Part shown: one piece after another, positions 6,216 through 11,876 of the stretch
Layout of the letters: every line of letters starts with the position of its first letter
Numbering within the stretch: position 1 is the stretch's first letter
Assembly: GCA_026993045.1 (NCBI GenBank)
Contig: JALWWR010000192.1
Span: forward strand, 1 to 11,876
Reading direction: 5' to 3'
Source of the DNA: Thermodesulfatator sp.
GTDB lineage: Bacteria; Desulfobacterota; Thermodesulfobacteria; Thermodesulfobacteriales; Thermodesulfobacteriaceae
DNA: 11,876 nucleotides
Program-made: the position numbers and the translations under genes
Notes under the pieces: model-generated
Database searches by the model: none
What the model saw: the letters and a program-made list of their open reading frames with translations, nothing else
What the model was told of the DNA's origin: nothing

Positions 6216-6572
6216 GGCCCCTATGTAGGCAAGAAAGGCCTTGAGGACCTGGTGAAAACCGGGGTTGAAAAGTGTAAAGCCCGCTAACATGATCCCGGCC
6301 AGAACCTTGAGCCAGATCTCTAGCCTTACAAACCGAGCCTCAAATTCCGCTCTCAGGGAGGCTACCGCTGCCTCTAAGTCCGCTTTAGTCACCAGCTCCT
6401 TAGTGAGTTCCTCCTTGATCTCGGCCTTGACCACTTCCTTTTGAGCTTTGGCCTCCTCTCGGACCGCCCCCAGACCCTCCTCAAGCGCCCGGATCACCTT
6501 CTCAGCCCGGTCACGGTCCGGGATCGCCTCCTCAATCACCCTCACCACGTCATACGGAAGAGCCATGCCCAT
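6213..6572 (-). CDS. Small coiled-coil protein with C-terminal membrane anchor, function unknown
   Basis: 119 residues from ATG 6572, or 117 from ATG 6566 (MALPYDVV...). The N-terminal helix (about 3-15) is followed by a long Glu/Lys/Ala-rich coiled coil (about 20-80, with EELTKELVTKADLEAAVASL). One hydrophobic segment near the end (about 88-110, LKVLAGIMLAGFTLF) should anchor it in the inner membrane. From memory this resembles small DUF1640-like coiled-coil/membrane proteins that occur, often in several copies, in thermophilic bacteria; their role is not known. A TTG at 6608 would extend the frame, but the predicted promoter (-35 at 6608-6603) lies across that extension, so the shorter starts are preferred. 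There is no Shine-Dalgarno at either ATG, and the predicted transcription start falls almost on ATG 6572, which suggests a leaderless mRNA. Confidence 0.7.
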   Translation of the reverse strand: MGMALPYDVVRVIEEAIPDRDRAEKVIRALEEGLGAVREEAKAQKEVVKAEIKEELTKELVTKADLEAAVASLRAEFEARFVRLEIWLKVLAGIMLAGFTLFNPGFHQVLKAFLAYIGA

Positions 6573-6578
6573 GCTTCT

Positions 6579-6608
6579 AAGATAGCCTTTCTTCTTTCCC
6601 TGGGTCAA
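6579..6608 (-). promoter_or_regulatory. Candidate promoter of the coiled-coil protein gene
   Basis: On the minus strand there is a -35 TTGACC (6608-6603, five of six), an 18-nt spacer and a -10 TATCTT (6584-6579, four of six). The start would be within a few bases of ATG 6572, leaving essentially no leader. Confidence 0.4.
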
Positions 6609-6678
6609 TACCTTATCGAGAAGGCCTCAGATTCGTTAATGAGTGTTTTTGGTCGCCTAACCTACGGCACCGGTATTC

Positions 6679-6899
6679 CTAGACACTAGCCTGGTTCAGG
6701 TCATAAACATAAGTCCCATGGGGACAGTCTGGGGGTTCACGGCCGAAGGGACAAGGCTGAGCCTCATGTAAAAGTCCATAGGTCGCCTCCTTTTAGGCAC
6801 CCCTAGGGCCAGAAAGCCAACAAAATCATTCCCCTGAACTTCCTCGAAGAGGCCCCTTAGCCTCTCGGACTTTTTCGCATTAAGGATAGGCCAAAACAA
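6679..6899 (-). pseudogene. Possible remnant of a small gene with a frame break
   Basis: One minus-strand frame is open from 6899 down to 6696 and reads as plausible protein in its first half (for example SERLRGLFEEV and NDFVGFLALGVPKRRRP). Within it, ATG 6779 has an excellent AAAAGGAGG 6 nt upstream but soon gives unconvincing sequence. A neighbouring frame, open from 6792 to 6679, gives a more protein-like tail with two cysteines (PCPFGREPPDCPHGTYVYDL), and a one-base shift shortly after ATG 6779 would join the two. I do not recognise either part. It may be a frameshifted small gene, a sequencing error in a real gene, or coincidence. Confidence 0.25.
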
Positions 6900-6914
6900 A
6901 CTGGAATAAAAGGG

Positions 6915-6943
6915 TTGACTATATTGACTTTAAATGGTAATTG
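6915..6943 (+). promoter_or_regulatory. Weak candidate promoter for the rubredoxin-ferritin run
   Basis: A -35-like TTGACT (6915-6920) is 17 nt from TAATTG (6938-6943), which is preceded by TGG in the manner of an extended -10. A second TTGACT follows at 6924-6929, giving a 9-nt-spaced direct repeat. The -10 match is poor, so a different sigma factor or a regulator site is possible. Confidence 0.3.
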
Positions 6944-6972
6944 TTTCAAAGAATAAATTACAGGAGGAAGTT

Positions 6973-7161
6973 ATGGAATTTGAAGGGGCCTGGATTTGTT
7001 CCACCAGCAATTGCGGATACATGTACGTGCCTTCCAAGGGAGATCGCAAAGGAAAGGTCCCACCGGGGACCAAGTTCGAGGACTTGCCTGAGGACTGGCG
7101 CTGTCCGGTGTGTGGGGCTAGTAAAAAGGCTTTTCGCCCCATGGGTGAAGTAGAAAAATAA
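6973..7161 (+). CDS. Rubredoxin with a C-x4-C first metal-binding loop
   Basis: Small cytoplasmic electron carrier with one iron held by four cysteines, typically passing electrons to rubrerythrin, superoxide reductase or flavodiiron oxygen-detoxifying proteins. 62 residues, slightly longer than the usual 52-54. The ligands are C9 and C14 (ICSTSNCGY) and C44 and C47 (RCPVCGA), with the conserved aromatic residues W7, Y16, F35 and W42 around them. The first pair is C-x4-C rather than the standard C-x2-C; such a variant is known from a second rubredoxin type in Desulfovibrio. ATG 6973 has AGGAGGAAG about 3-5 nt upstream; a longer frame from 6934 is rejected on that basis. It is the first gene of a run with the zinc-ribbon protein, the XXXCH protein and ferritin. 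Confidence 0.95.
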   Translation: MEFEGAWICSTSNCGYMYVPSKGDRKGKVPPGTKFEDLPEDWRCPVCGASKKAFRPMGEVEK

Positions 7162-7173
7162 AAGGAGGGCAAG

Positions 7174-7479
7174 ATGCGCATCAACGTAGAAGGTCAGGTA
7201 GTTTATTTTATCCCGGAAAATGAACGAGAGATCCAGGAGTTAAACGAACTCTGGCAGAAGATCATTGTCTGCGAAGGGGAAAACAAGCGTCTTCTTCCCA
7301 TGGGGGTCTTTTCCCCGGGGAGCACCGAAGCGGCCCAGTTTTACATTGAAGGGGCTAAGCCCGCTCAATCGCCCAAGAAGGTTATTCGGTACATGTGCAC
7401 CATTTGTAATCGATTTGAAGAACACCCGGCCGGTGAAGCCCCGGTATGCTGTGGACAAGCCATGATTCCCATGGACTAG
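7174..7479 (+). CDS. Small Cys-rich zinc-ribbon or rubredoxin-like protein, function unknown
   Basis: 101 residues, soluble, no signal peptide. The N-terminal half (about 1-60) has mixed strand/helix character with a single C33 and is not recognised. The C-terminal part carries C75 and C78 (YMCTICNRFEEH) and C92 and C93 (PVCCGQAM), an arrangement C-x2-C-x13-C-C that resembles rubredoxin-like or zinc-ribbon metal sites in desulfoferrodoxin- and rubrerythrin-associated proteins. A single bound Zn or Fe is plausible. The ATG has AAAAGGAGG 4-5 nt upstream. It starts 12 nt after the rubredoxin stop and precedes the XXXCH gene by 30 nt, so it belongs to the same operon. A role in electron transfer or iron handling is inferred from neighbours only. 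Confidence 0.85.
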   Translation: MRINVEGQVVYFIPENEREIQELNELWQKIIVCEGENKRLLPMGVFSPGSTEAAQFYIEGAKPAQSPKKVIRYMCTICNRFEEHPAGEAPVCCGQAMIPMD

Positions 7480-7503
7480 CCTTAAAAAGGCTCCGCAGGC
7501 GGA
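7478..7503 (+). promoter_or_regulatory. Two consecutive small RNA hairpins before the XXXCH gene
   Basis: AGCCTT-AAA-AAGGCT (7478-7492) is a perfect 6-bp stem that begins inside the zinc-ribbon gene's stop codon. It abuts TCCGC-AG-GCGGA (7492-7503), whose 3' arm includes the first bases of the Shine-Dalgarno GGAAGGTG. No T-run follows, so attenuation of translation or an mRNA processing point is more likely than termination. Confidence 0.35.
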
Positions 7504-7509
7504 AGGTGT

Positions 7510-8028
7510 ATGAAGATCAAGGAAAAAGGCCTTAAAACCCGGGCCGAGGTCTCGGAGTTTCTGGAAGACCTAGCGGTCCAGATTAAAGAGGGACGGATTT
7601 CTTTAAGAGATTGGGAGGGGGAACTTCCGGAAAAGATAGAGTTTAAGTTAAAACTAGAGGCCGAGGGGAAAGAGACGGAACTGACGATAGAGATAAAGGC
7701 CGGGACTCGGGCCCCAGGCCCCTCTCCTTATCAAGGACCTTCCTCCTCCAAGGCCCTCAAAAAAGAGATATCACGGCTCTTTAACCAGATAAAAAAGACC
7801 TTCCGCCAAGGAGGTGCTCCCCTGGACCAGGATCTCCGGGCCTTTGTAGAACTTCACGAGCGTTGGAGACCTTGGGCCCAAGAATTTTCAGCCTCTTGGG
7901 AAGAAGCCTTGGGACTGGCCCAAAGGTTGGAAGAGGCCTTTAAAAACGGCTCCCAGGAGGAGATCGCGGCCCTCATCTCCCGCATTGATCTTGCTAAAAA
8001 ACTGTGCCATAAAACCTACAAAAAATAG
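7510..8028 (+). CDS. Amphi-Trp/XXXCH domain protein
   Basis: 172 residues, soluble, no signal peptide. Residues about 8-65 (a helix with EFLEDLAVQIKEG, then paired strands including EIEIKAG) resemble the amphi-Trp domain. A Pro/Ser/Gly linker (66-80) follows. Residues 81-172 form a helical Lys/Trp-rich domain ending in KKLCHKTYKK with C166-H167. This C-terminal pattern matches, from memory, the XXXCH domain of Deltaproteobacteria, named for a Cys-His that resembles a c-type heme site lacking its first cysteine. That family is linked to the so-called GAK system (an ATP-grasp enzyme, a CofD-like protein and others), none of which is seen here. With no export signal and only one cysteine, covalent heme attachment is unlikely. 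Its Shine-Dalgarno (GGAAGGTG) is partly inside a hairpin. Function unknown; it lies 12 nt before ferritin. Confidence 0.8.
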   Translation: MKIKEKGLKTRAEVSEFLEDLAVQIKEGRISLRDWEGELPEKIEFKLKLEAEGKETELTIEIKAGTRAPGPSPYQGPSSSKALKKEISRLFNQIKKTFRQGGAPLDQDLRAFVELHERWRPWAQEFSASWEEALGLAQRLEEAFKNGSQEEIAALISRIDLAKKLCHKTYKK

Positions 8029-8040
8029 GAGGTGTTTTTT

Positions 8041-8559
8041 ATGTTAAGCCCTAAAATGGAAGAAGCCCTCAATGAACAGATAAAGTGGGAATTTTATTCC
8101 GCTTACCTTTACCTTTCCATGGCTGCTTATTTCGAGGACTTGGGGCTAGAGGGCTTTGCCCATTGGATGAAGGCCCAGACCGCGGAAGAGAGTATGCACG
8201 CCATGAAATTCTATAAATTTGTTAACGAACGCGGTGGAAGGGTGCGCCTGCAAGAAATCCCTCAACCCCCTCAAGAATGGGACTCTCCTCTAGCGGCCAT
8301 GGAATACGCCCTAAATCACGAACAAGAAGTGACGCGGAGAATCAACAATCTCATGAGTTTTGCCAAAGAAGAAGGGGATCACGCCACCGAGATCTTTCTC
8401 CAATGGTTCGTTTCCGAACAAGTGGAGGAAGAAGACTCCTTTGGGCGGCTGGTAAGCCAGATGAAACTGGTAAAGGACTCCCCCCAAGGGCTCTTTCACT
8501 TGGATCGGGAGCTGGCCTCGCGGCCTTTAGACTTAAACCTCTTGAGCCAAGAAGTTTGA
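8041..8559 (+). CDS. ftnA: Ferritin (non-heme, FtnA type)
   Basis: Subunit of the 24-mer iron-storage cage that oxidises Fe(II) and holds Fe(III) mineral in the cytoplasm. 172 residues, close to E. coli FtnA (165). The ferroxidase-centre residues appear at the family positions: E17 (KWEFYSAYLYLS), E50 and H53 (AEESMHAMKF), E94 (NHEQEVT), Q127 and E130 (SEQVEEE). The four-helix layout and the FxHWMKAQxAEE block are typical, and there is no heme-binding methionine typical of bacterioferritin. ATG 8041 has AGGAGGTG 6 nt upstream; a GTG at 8032 lies inside that element. Last gene of the rubredoxin run, 12 nt after the XXXCH gene, and followed by a strong hairpin. Confidence 0.97.
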   Translation: MLSPKMEEALNEQIKWEFYSAYLYLSMAAYFEDLGLEGFAHWMKAQTAEESMHAMKFYKFVNERGGRVRLQEIPQPPQEWDSPLAAMEYALNHEQEVTRRINNLMSFAKEEGDHATEIFLQWFVSEQVEEEDSFGRLVSQMKLVKDSPQGLFHLDRELASRPLDLNLLSQEV

Positions 8560-8565
8560 TAGAAG

Positions 8566-8586
8566 GGGGGCCCACCTTGGGTCCCC
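8566..8586. terminator. GC-rich hairpin between ferritin and tolQ, probable bidirectional terminator
   Basis: GGGGGCCC and GGGTCCCC pair over 8 bp (one G-T) around an ACCTT loop, 6 nt past the ferritin stop and 28 nt past the tolQ stop on the other strand. The T-tract is poor on both sides, but the position between converging genes supports a terminator. Confidence 0.55.
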
Positions 8587-8614
8587 TATAACTTCCGGAG
8601 AACAAGCTCGCTCT

Positions 8615-9310
8615 CTACCCCAGGCTTTCTTTCAAGAGATCACAAGTGCAGAAGTAAGCCAACTTTTCTTCCATTTGAGAGAAGGCCTCCCTGAGGGCCT
8701 CTCCCTTTCTTAAAAAATGGTTATAAGCCATCACCGCTGGAATGGCTGCAAAAAGTCCCATGGCGGTAGCAATTAAGGCCTCGGCAATGCCAGGGGCCAC
8801 GGTGGCTAAACTAGCACTGCCCTTAAGCCCAATTCGATGGAAGGCGTTCATAATACCCCATACGGTCCCAAAAAGTCCGATAAAGGGAGCGGTATTGCCC
8901 ACGGTGGCCAAAAAGCCCAAGTAAGCCTTTAAGGAATGCAGCCTCTCTTCCCGCACCCGTTGGCATTCGGCCAAAAAGAGGTCTTTAAGAGAGAGTAGCC
9001 AAAGGGATCGGAGGTGGGGATCTGAGGGCCGGGGAAATTCCTTTTTGAGCCTGGAATATCTCCTAAGCCACTCCTTGAGGACTTCCTTGGACCAGCCTTC
9101 AGATATCCCCCGTAGATTCTCTACCGTCTCCCGGAGATCCTCACTTTCCTTAAGGGCCCTTTCGGCCTCTTTTAAGCCCCGAAAGGCCTCTCGCAGGCCT
9201 CGAATCTTCACCAAGATCACAGCCCAAGTAAAAACCGAAAGGCCAAAAAGGACCAAGAGCACCACCTTGGCCATCAAACCCGCGGAAAGAACCAAGTGCC
9301 AAAGATTCAT
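8615..9310 (-). CDS. tolQ: TolQ/ExbB/MotA-family proton channel subunit
   Basis: Inner-membrane stator-like protein that, with a TolR/ExbD partner, uses the proton gradient to drive envelope processes (Tol-Pal) or TonB-dependent uptake. 231 residues, like TolQ (about 230). Transmembrane segments lie at about 12-34, 130-155 and 172-195. Between the first two is a long charged cytoplasmic stretch (40-125). The family signature is clear in [20 protein letters not shown] (138-157) and the [20 protein letters not shown] segment (174-193), which line the ion path. The ATG overlaps the mqnD stop as ATGA and has GGGAGGAAAT just upstream. No TolR/ExbD gene follows; the operon ends here at the hairpin. 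Whether it is TolQ or ExbB cannot be told from the sequence alone; the family call is firm. Confidence 0.9.
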   Translation of the reverse strand: MNLWHLVLSAGLMAKVVLLVLFGLSVFTWAVILVKIRGLREAFRGLKEAERALKESEDLRETVENLRGISEGWSKEVLKEWLRRYSRLKKEFPRPSDPHLRSLWLLSLKDLFLAECQRVREERLHSLKAYLGFLATVGNTAPFIGLFGTVWGIMNAFHRIGLKGSASLATVAPGIAEALIATAMGLFAAIPAVMAYNHFLRKGEALREAFSQMEEKLAYFCTCDLLKESLG

Positions 9311-10131
9311 ATTTCCTCCCAGAAAAGGTCTTTCGCATCTTGACCCGCTCGCTCTAAAAGGATTTGAAGGGCCTTCCGGCCTTCGGCTCCCAAGTCATAA
9401 GTATAAGAATTCACATAGGTCTCGAGGTGTTGGGCGATAATTTCCGGGGCCAGCTCTTGGGCCCGTTCCTGCATGAAAGACCAAAGGAGCTCCCGCCTTT
9501 GAGAGGCCAGGGTCAGACTCTGGCGCAAGGCCTGGATAAGGGTTTTGACCATAGCCGAAGGCAGGCCTCGATGGGCTACCAGCCCCCCTAACGGCAGAGG
9601 CAGACCGGTCTCCTCTTCCCACCAACGTCCTAAATCTAAGAGGGCCTTCAGACCGTAACGGTCGAAGACGAAACGGCTTTCATGGATTAAGACCCCCACC
9701 TCGGCTCGGCCTTGAAGGAGGGCGGGGAGGATCTGGTGGTAAGGGCAAAAGATCTTTTGAGAGGCCTCAGGGAAGGCCAACTTAAATAGAAGATGGGCCG
9801 TGGTGTGCTCCCCGGGAAGCAAAACCTTTAAATTCGAAAGCTCTTCCAGGGAATAAGTCTTGCGGGCCACCACCAAGGGCCCGGCCCCCTGGCCCAAGGC
9901 CGCTCCCACCGGAAGGACCTTATAGGAGGCTTGGATTTCGGGAAGGAGGGCGAAAGAGATCTTAAGGACCGGGAAGCGTTCCTCCAAAGCCCATCGGTTC
10001 AAGGTCTCGATATCTTCAAAGACAAAGCGTACCGGGAAGGGAAGTTCCACCCAACCCAAGGCTAGGGGGCCCACCCAGAAGGTATCGTTAGGACAGGGAG
10101 AAACCGCTATTTCCAGGACTTCTTGAGACAC
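9307..10131 (-). CDS. mqnD: 1,4-dihydroxy-6-naphthoate synthase (futalosine pathway)
   Basis: Converts cyclic dehypoxanthine futalosine to 1,4-dihydroxy-6-naphthoate, a late step in the futalosine route to menaquinone. 274 residues, usual for MqnD. The N-terminal SPCPNDTF (11-18) is the MqnD signature and separates it from MqnA. H150 in LIHESRF probably corresponds to the catalytic histidine of the Thermus enzyme. GPLVVARK and PLPLGGLV are also family-like, within a periplasmic-binding-protein-type fold acting in the cytoplasm. The GTG start (10131) has AGGAGG 7 nt upstream, located inside the end of mqnB; the two overlap by 25 nt. The stop overlaps the tolQ start as ATGA. The product should feed quinone for anaerobic respiration. 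Confidence 0.95.
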   Translation of the reverse strand: MSQEVLEIAVSPCPNDTFWVGPLALGWVELPFPVRFVFEDIETLNRWALEERFPVLKISFALLPEIQASYKVLPVGAALGQGAGPLVVARKTYSLEELSNLKVLLPGEHTTAHLLFKLAFPEASQKIFCPYHQILPALLQGRAEVGVLIHESRFVFDRYGLKALLDLGRWWEEETGLPLPLGGLVAHRGLPSAMVKTLIQALRQSLTLASQRRELLWSFMQERAQELAPEIIAQHLETYVNSYTYDLGAEGRKALQILLERAGQDAKDLFWEEI

Positions 10132-10724
10132 TCAAAGGCCTCCTTTAAGGCCCCTAAGGCCTTGTCTACCTCCCAGGGATCTTCAGGTTTCTCCAAGAGA
10201 TTGCTAATAGCCCGGATCTCTATTAGATAGACCCCCGTCCTTTGGGCCGCAAGTCCCACCCCAAAGCCCTCCATATTCTCGGCTAAGGCCTCATAGCGTC
10301 GACCAAACAAGAGGGAACGATCCGGATCACGACTGGCGCAACAAACCGTGACCAAGGAACCGGCCTCCAGAGAAATCCCTCCCTCCTCCAGTAAGCAGAT
10401 CACCTTTTCCAGATAAGGGGAACGCGGCGAGACTCGGTTACAGACCGGAAGTTCCTGCGAGAAAGGGACCACCCGTTCAGGGTAACACACGGCTAAGTCT
10501 CCAAAGATCTCTTCCGTGGCCAGGACCAGGTCCCCACAGGCCAACTCCCTTTCCGGATAGGCCCCCGCCAGACCCGCCAGGAAGGCCACCCTCGGAGAGC
10601 GACTTTTAAAGATCTCGTAGGCCGAAAGGGCGGACTCCACCGGCCCCATACCCACGATCTCCACCGAAAGCCCCAAGTCCTTAAAGGGGGAGCTTTCTAG
10701 CTCCGTGGGTACCAGGATCAGCAT
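10107..10724 (-). CDS. mqnB: Futalosine hydrolase
   Basis: Nucleosidase that removes hypoxanthine from futalosine to give dehypoxanthine futalosine, in the MqnA-B-C-D menaquinone pathway. 205 residues, fitting MqnB (200-230), of the purine phosphorylase/MTA-SAH nucleosidase fold. Visible elements are the N-terminal strand [19 protein letters not shown], the GLAGAYP glycine motif (51-57), VLATEEIFGD, and ENMEGFGVG with E152, the ribose-binding glutamate, then IRAISN. The ATG at 10724 overlaps the ymdB-type gene by 7 nt (ATGCTGA), with AAGGGAAG just upstream. Directly followed by mqnD, which supports futalosine hydrolase over a general nucleosidase. Confidence 0.93.
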   Translation of the reverse strand: MLILVPTELESSPFKDLGLSVEIVGMGPVESALSAYEIFKSRSPRVAFLAGLAGAYPERELACGDLVLATEEIFGDLAVCYPERVVPFSQELPVCNRVSPRSPYLEKVICLLEEGGISLEAGSLVTVCCASRDPDRSLLFGRRYEALAENMEGFGVGLAAQRTGVYLIEIRAISNLLEKPEDPWEVDKALGALKEAFECLKKSWK

Positions 10725-11497
10725 TCTTCCCTTCTAATTGGTTCTATCTTAAGGGCTCGGCCCGAGATCTGGTCCAGCTCCAGAAACACGGCCTCAAGTT
10801 TAACCCGTCCCTTTTTGGGGACCTCTAGCTTGCGGGGCACCTGAGTTAGGTACATCTCTAAGGCCTGATCCCGCCGCATGCCTATTACCCCGTCCGCTAG
10901 ACCACACATACCCACATCCGTGAGATAGGCCGTCCCCTGGGGCAAAAGCCGGGCGTCGGCGGTAGGGACATGGGTATGGGTCCCGATAAGGGCTGAGACC
11001 TGCCCGTCAAGCCACCATCCCAGAGCGATCTTTTCCGAGGTGGCCTCAGCGTGAAAGTCTACCAGGATGCAAGGGGTCTTTTCCCGTAAGGTCTGCGCCA
11101 ATTTCCGGGAAACTCGAAAGGGACAACCCAAAGGGCGCATAAAAATCCGACCCTCAAGGTTGATCACCCCCAAACGCAGGGCCCCTTTTTCTAGCAAGGC
11201 CCAACCCCGCCCTGGGGCCTCTTCGGGATAGTTGGCCGGCCGAAGCACTTTTTCGGTCTCTTGCAAGTAAGGCAGAAATTCTCGTTTCCAGATATGGTTG
11301 CCTGAAGTAAGGAGATCAATCCCTAAAGCCAGCAATTCTTCCGCTATTTTAGCGGTAAGGCCGTAGCCTCCGGCGGCATTCTCGGCGTTAGCAATTACGA
11401 AATCTGGAGCATATTCCTCCCGCAAGACCGGCAGAAACTCTTTTACGGCCTTGCGCCCTGGGCTCCCTACGATATCTCCTAAAAAAAGAACCCTCAC
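10718..11497 (-). CDS. ymdB: YmdB-family metallophosphoesterase (TIGR00282 type)
   Basis: Cytoplasmic di-metal phosphoesterase; the Bacillus member acts on 2',3'-cAMP and influences RNase Y-linked gene expression. 259 residues, as expected. All family metal ligands are visible at nearly the Bacillus numbering: D8 ([10 protein letters not shown]), E39 and N40 ([10 protein letters not shown]), N67 (TSGNHIW), H149 ([10 protein letters not shown]), H174 and H176 ([10 protein letters not shown]); H68 is the proposed catalytic acid. The GTG start overlaps the RNase Y stop as GTGA, with GGAG 8 nt upstream. The rny-ymdB pairing is conserved in many bacteria and supports a shared role in RNA turnover or signalling. 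Second gene of the five-gene minus-strand operon. Confidence 0.95.
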   Translation of the reverse strand: MRVLFLGDIVGSPGRKAVKEFLPVLREEYAPDFVIANAENAAGGYGLTAKIAEELLALGIDLLTSGNHIWKREFLPYLQETEKVLRPANYPEEAPGRGWALLEKGALRLGVINLEGRIFMRPLGCPFRVSRKLAQTLREKTPCILVDFHAEATSEKIALGWWLDGQVSALIGTHTHVPTADARLLPQGTAYLTDVGMCGLADGVIGMRRDQALEMYLTQVPRKLEVPKKGRVKLEAVFLELDQISGRALKIEPIRREEC

Positions 11498-11772
11498 TTG
11501 GCATACTCCACGGCCCGGGTCTCGCGGATCACCGTCACTTTGATTACCCCGGGAAACTTCATTTCCTCCTCGATCTTGTGGGCAATATCACGGGCCAAAA
11601 GTACAGCCTCCTCGTCCGAAATCTTGCCACTGTCCACCATGACCCGCACTTCTCGGCCTGCTTGAATGGCATAGGCCTTCTGGACCCCAGAGAAAGAATA
11701 GGCGATGTTTTCCAAATCCCGAAGCCGCTGAATGTAGGTCTCTAAAAGTTCCCGCCGGGCTCCGGGTCGAGC
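11494..11772 (-). CDS. rny: Ribonuclease Y, C-terminal fragment (5' part missing)
   Basis: Membrane-anchored endoribonuclease that starts mRNA decay in many bacteria. Only the last 92 residues are present: ARPGARRE at the broken edge, then [26 protein letters not shown] and the terminal [16 protein letters not shown], nearly identical to the conserved RNase Y tail. The full protein is about 510-520 residues, so the N-terminal membrane anchor, coiled coil, KH domain and HD catalytic domain are absent. The reading frame does not continue: just upstream of the ARPG codons, 11775-11773 is an in-frame TGA and homology stops. This is not natural truncation but probably a bad contig join. The stop overlaps the ymdB start. 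A start at ATG 11715 (73 residues) would be an artefact. Confidence 0.93.
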   Translation of the reverse strand, partial: ARPGARRELLETYIQRLRDLENIAYSFSGVQKAYAIQAGREVRVMVDSGKISDEEAVLLARDIAHKIEEEMKFPGVIKVTVIRETRAVEYAK

Positions 11773-11876
11773 TCACCGACGCGGTGGCTCCACACGAGAG
11801 AGGCTACGATGCCTGGGTTCTCCGCGTCGAGCCGCGGTGCTCGCGCTCCAGCCGCGTGCGCCAGGCGTGGCTCCTG
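11773..11876. other. Foreign GC-rich contig tail, probable assembly chimera
   Basis: 75 of these 104 bases are G or C (72%), clearly above the rest of the window. The sequence replaces what should be the ADALS-type codons of rny before ARPGARRE. One frame on each strand is open (plus strand reading [20 protein letters not shown] from 11771), but neither is recognised. The composition suggests DNA from a different, high-GC organism joined at about 11765-11773, where the rny sequence GGGTCGAGC could have given a short shared overlap. Confidence 0.75.

Larger units (their letters stand above)
6573..6972. other. 400-nt stretch without a clear intact gene
   Basis: Between the coiled-coil gene and rubredoxin I see only the candidate promoter at 6579-6608, a possible decayed minus-strand gene at 6679-6899 and a weak rubredoxin promoter near 6915-6943. 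I found no RNA gene, transposon end or repeat array. It is the least gene-dense part of the window. Confidence 0.6.

Noticed and set aside
6911..6955. PerR/Fur-type operator upstream of rubredoxin
   Set aside because: The region is AT-rich with a TTGACT direct repeat, but no convincing palindrome matching a PerR or Fur box could be drawn.
7996..8028. c-type heme attachment in the XXXCH protein
   Set aside because: Only Cys-His is present, the first cysteine of CxxCH is missing, and there is no export signal.
11588..11776. Separate small protein overlapping rny in another frame
   Set aside because: It is an out-of-frame reading of the RNase Y C-terminal codons running into the foreign tail.
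1..11876. CRISPR array, insertion sequence or defence system
   Set aside because: No regularly spaced repeats, transposase, cas, nuclease or toxin-antitoxin signatures were seen; the genes are mostly core metabolic or housekeeping families.

Overview
The window looks like chromosomal DNA of a thermophilic, anaerobic, sulfate-reducing or sulfur-disproportionating bacterium, most likely from the Thermodesulfobacteriota (Thermosulfurimonas-like). This is an inference. It rests on an ATP sulfurylase of the sulfate-reducer type, futalosine-pathway menaquinone genes, HypD, a rubredoxin with a C-x4-C site, an XXXCH-type protein, charged Lys/Glu-rich proteins, moderate GC and very tight gene packing. 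No phage, transposon, CRISPR or toxin system was found.

Layout. Positions 1-1844 (minus strand): the sulfate-activation gene sat, then a conserved-looking 118-residue protein of unknown function, then the start of a further gene cut by the window edge. Positions 1884-1935: a compact divergent promoter pair sharing one -35 box. Positions 1967-3774 (plus): mobA, overlapped by a response regulator with an HD-GYP c-di-GMP phosphodiesterase domain; the regulator has no ATG, GTG or TTG start for its full receiver domain. Positions 3815-5643 (minus): a DUF72 protein translationally coupled to hypD. Positions 5645-6075 (plus): rpsT, then tRNA-Ala(CGC) six bases later, driven by a promoter whose -10 box overlaps that of the DUF72/hypD promoter. 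Positions 6100-6972: a loose region with one small coiled-coil membrane protein, a 15-bp tandem duplication and what may be a decayed gene.

Positions 6973-8559 (plus) form a four-gene run: rubredoxin, a small Cys-rich zinc-ribbon protein, an amphi-Trp/XXXCH protein and a ferritin. This looks like an iron/redox stress module and is the most interesting candidate for an incompletely described system. Positions 8615-11772 (minus) form an overlapping operon read in the order rny, ymdB-type phosphoesterase, mqnB, mqnD, tolQ/exbB-like. It joins RNA turnover, menaquinone synthesis and an ion-driven envelope motor subunit. The ferritin and tolQ genes converge on a GC-rich hairpin.

The last 104 bases (11773-11876) do not belong with the rest. 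RNase Y coding sequence stops abruptly at about 11772, an in-frame stop follows, and GC rises to 75 of 104 bases. This is best explained as a chimeric contig end.
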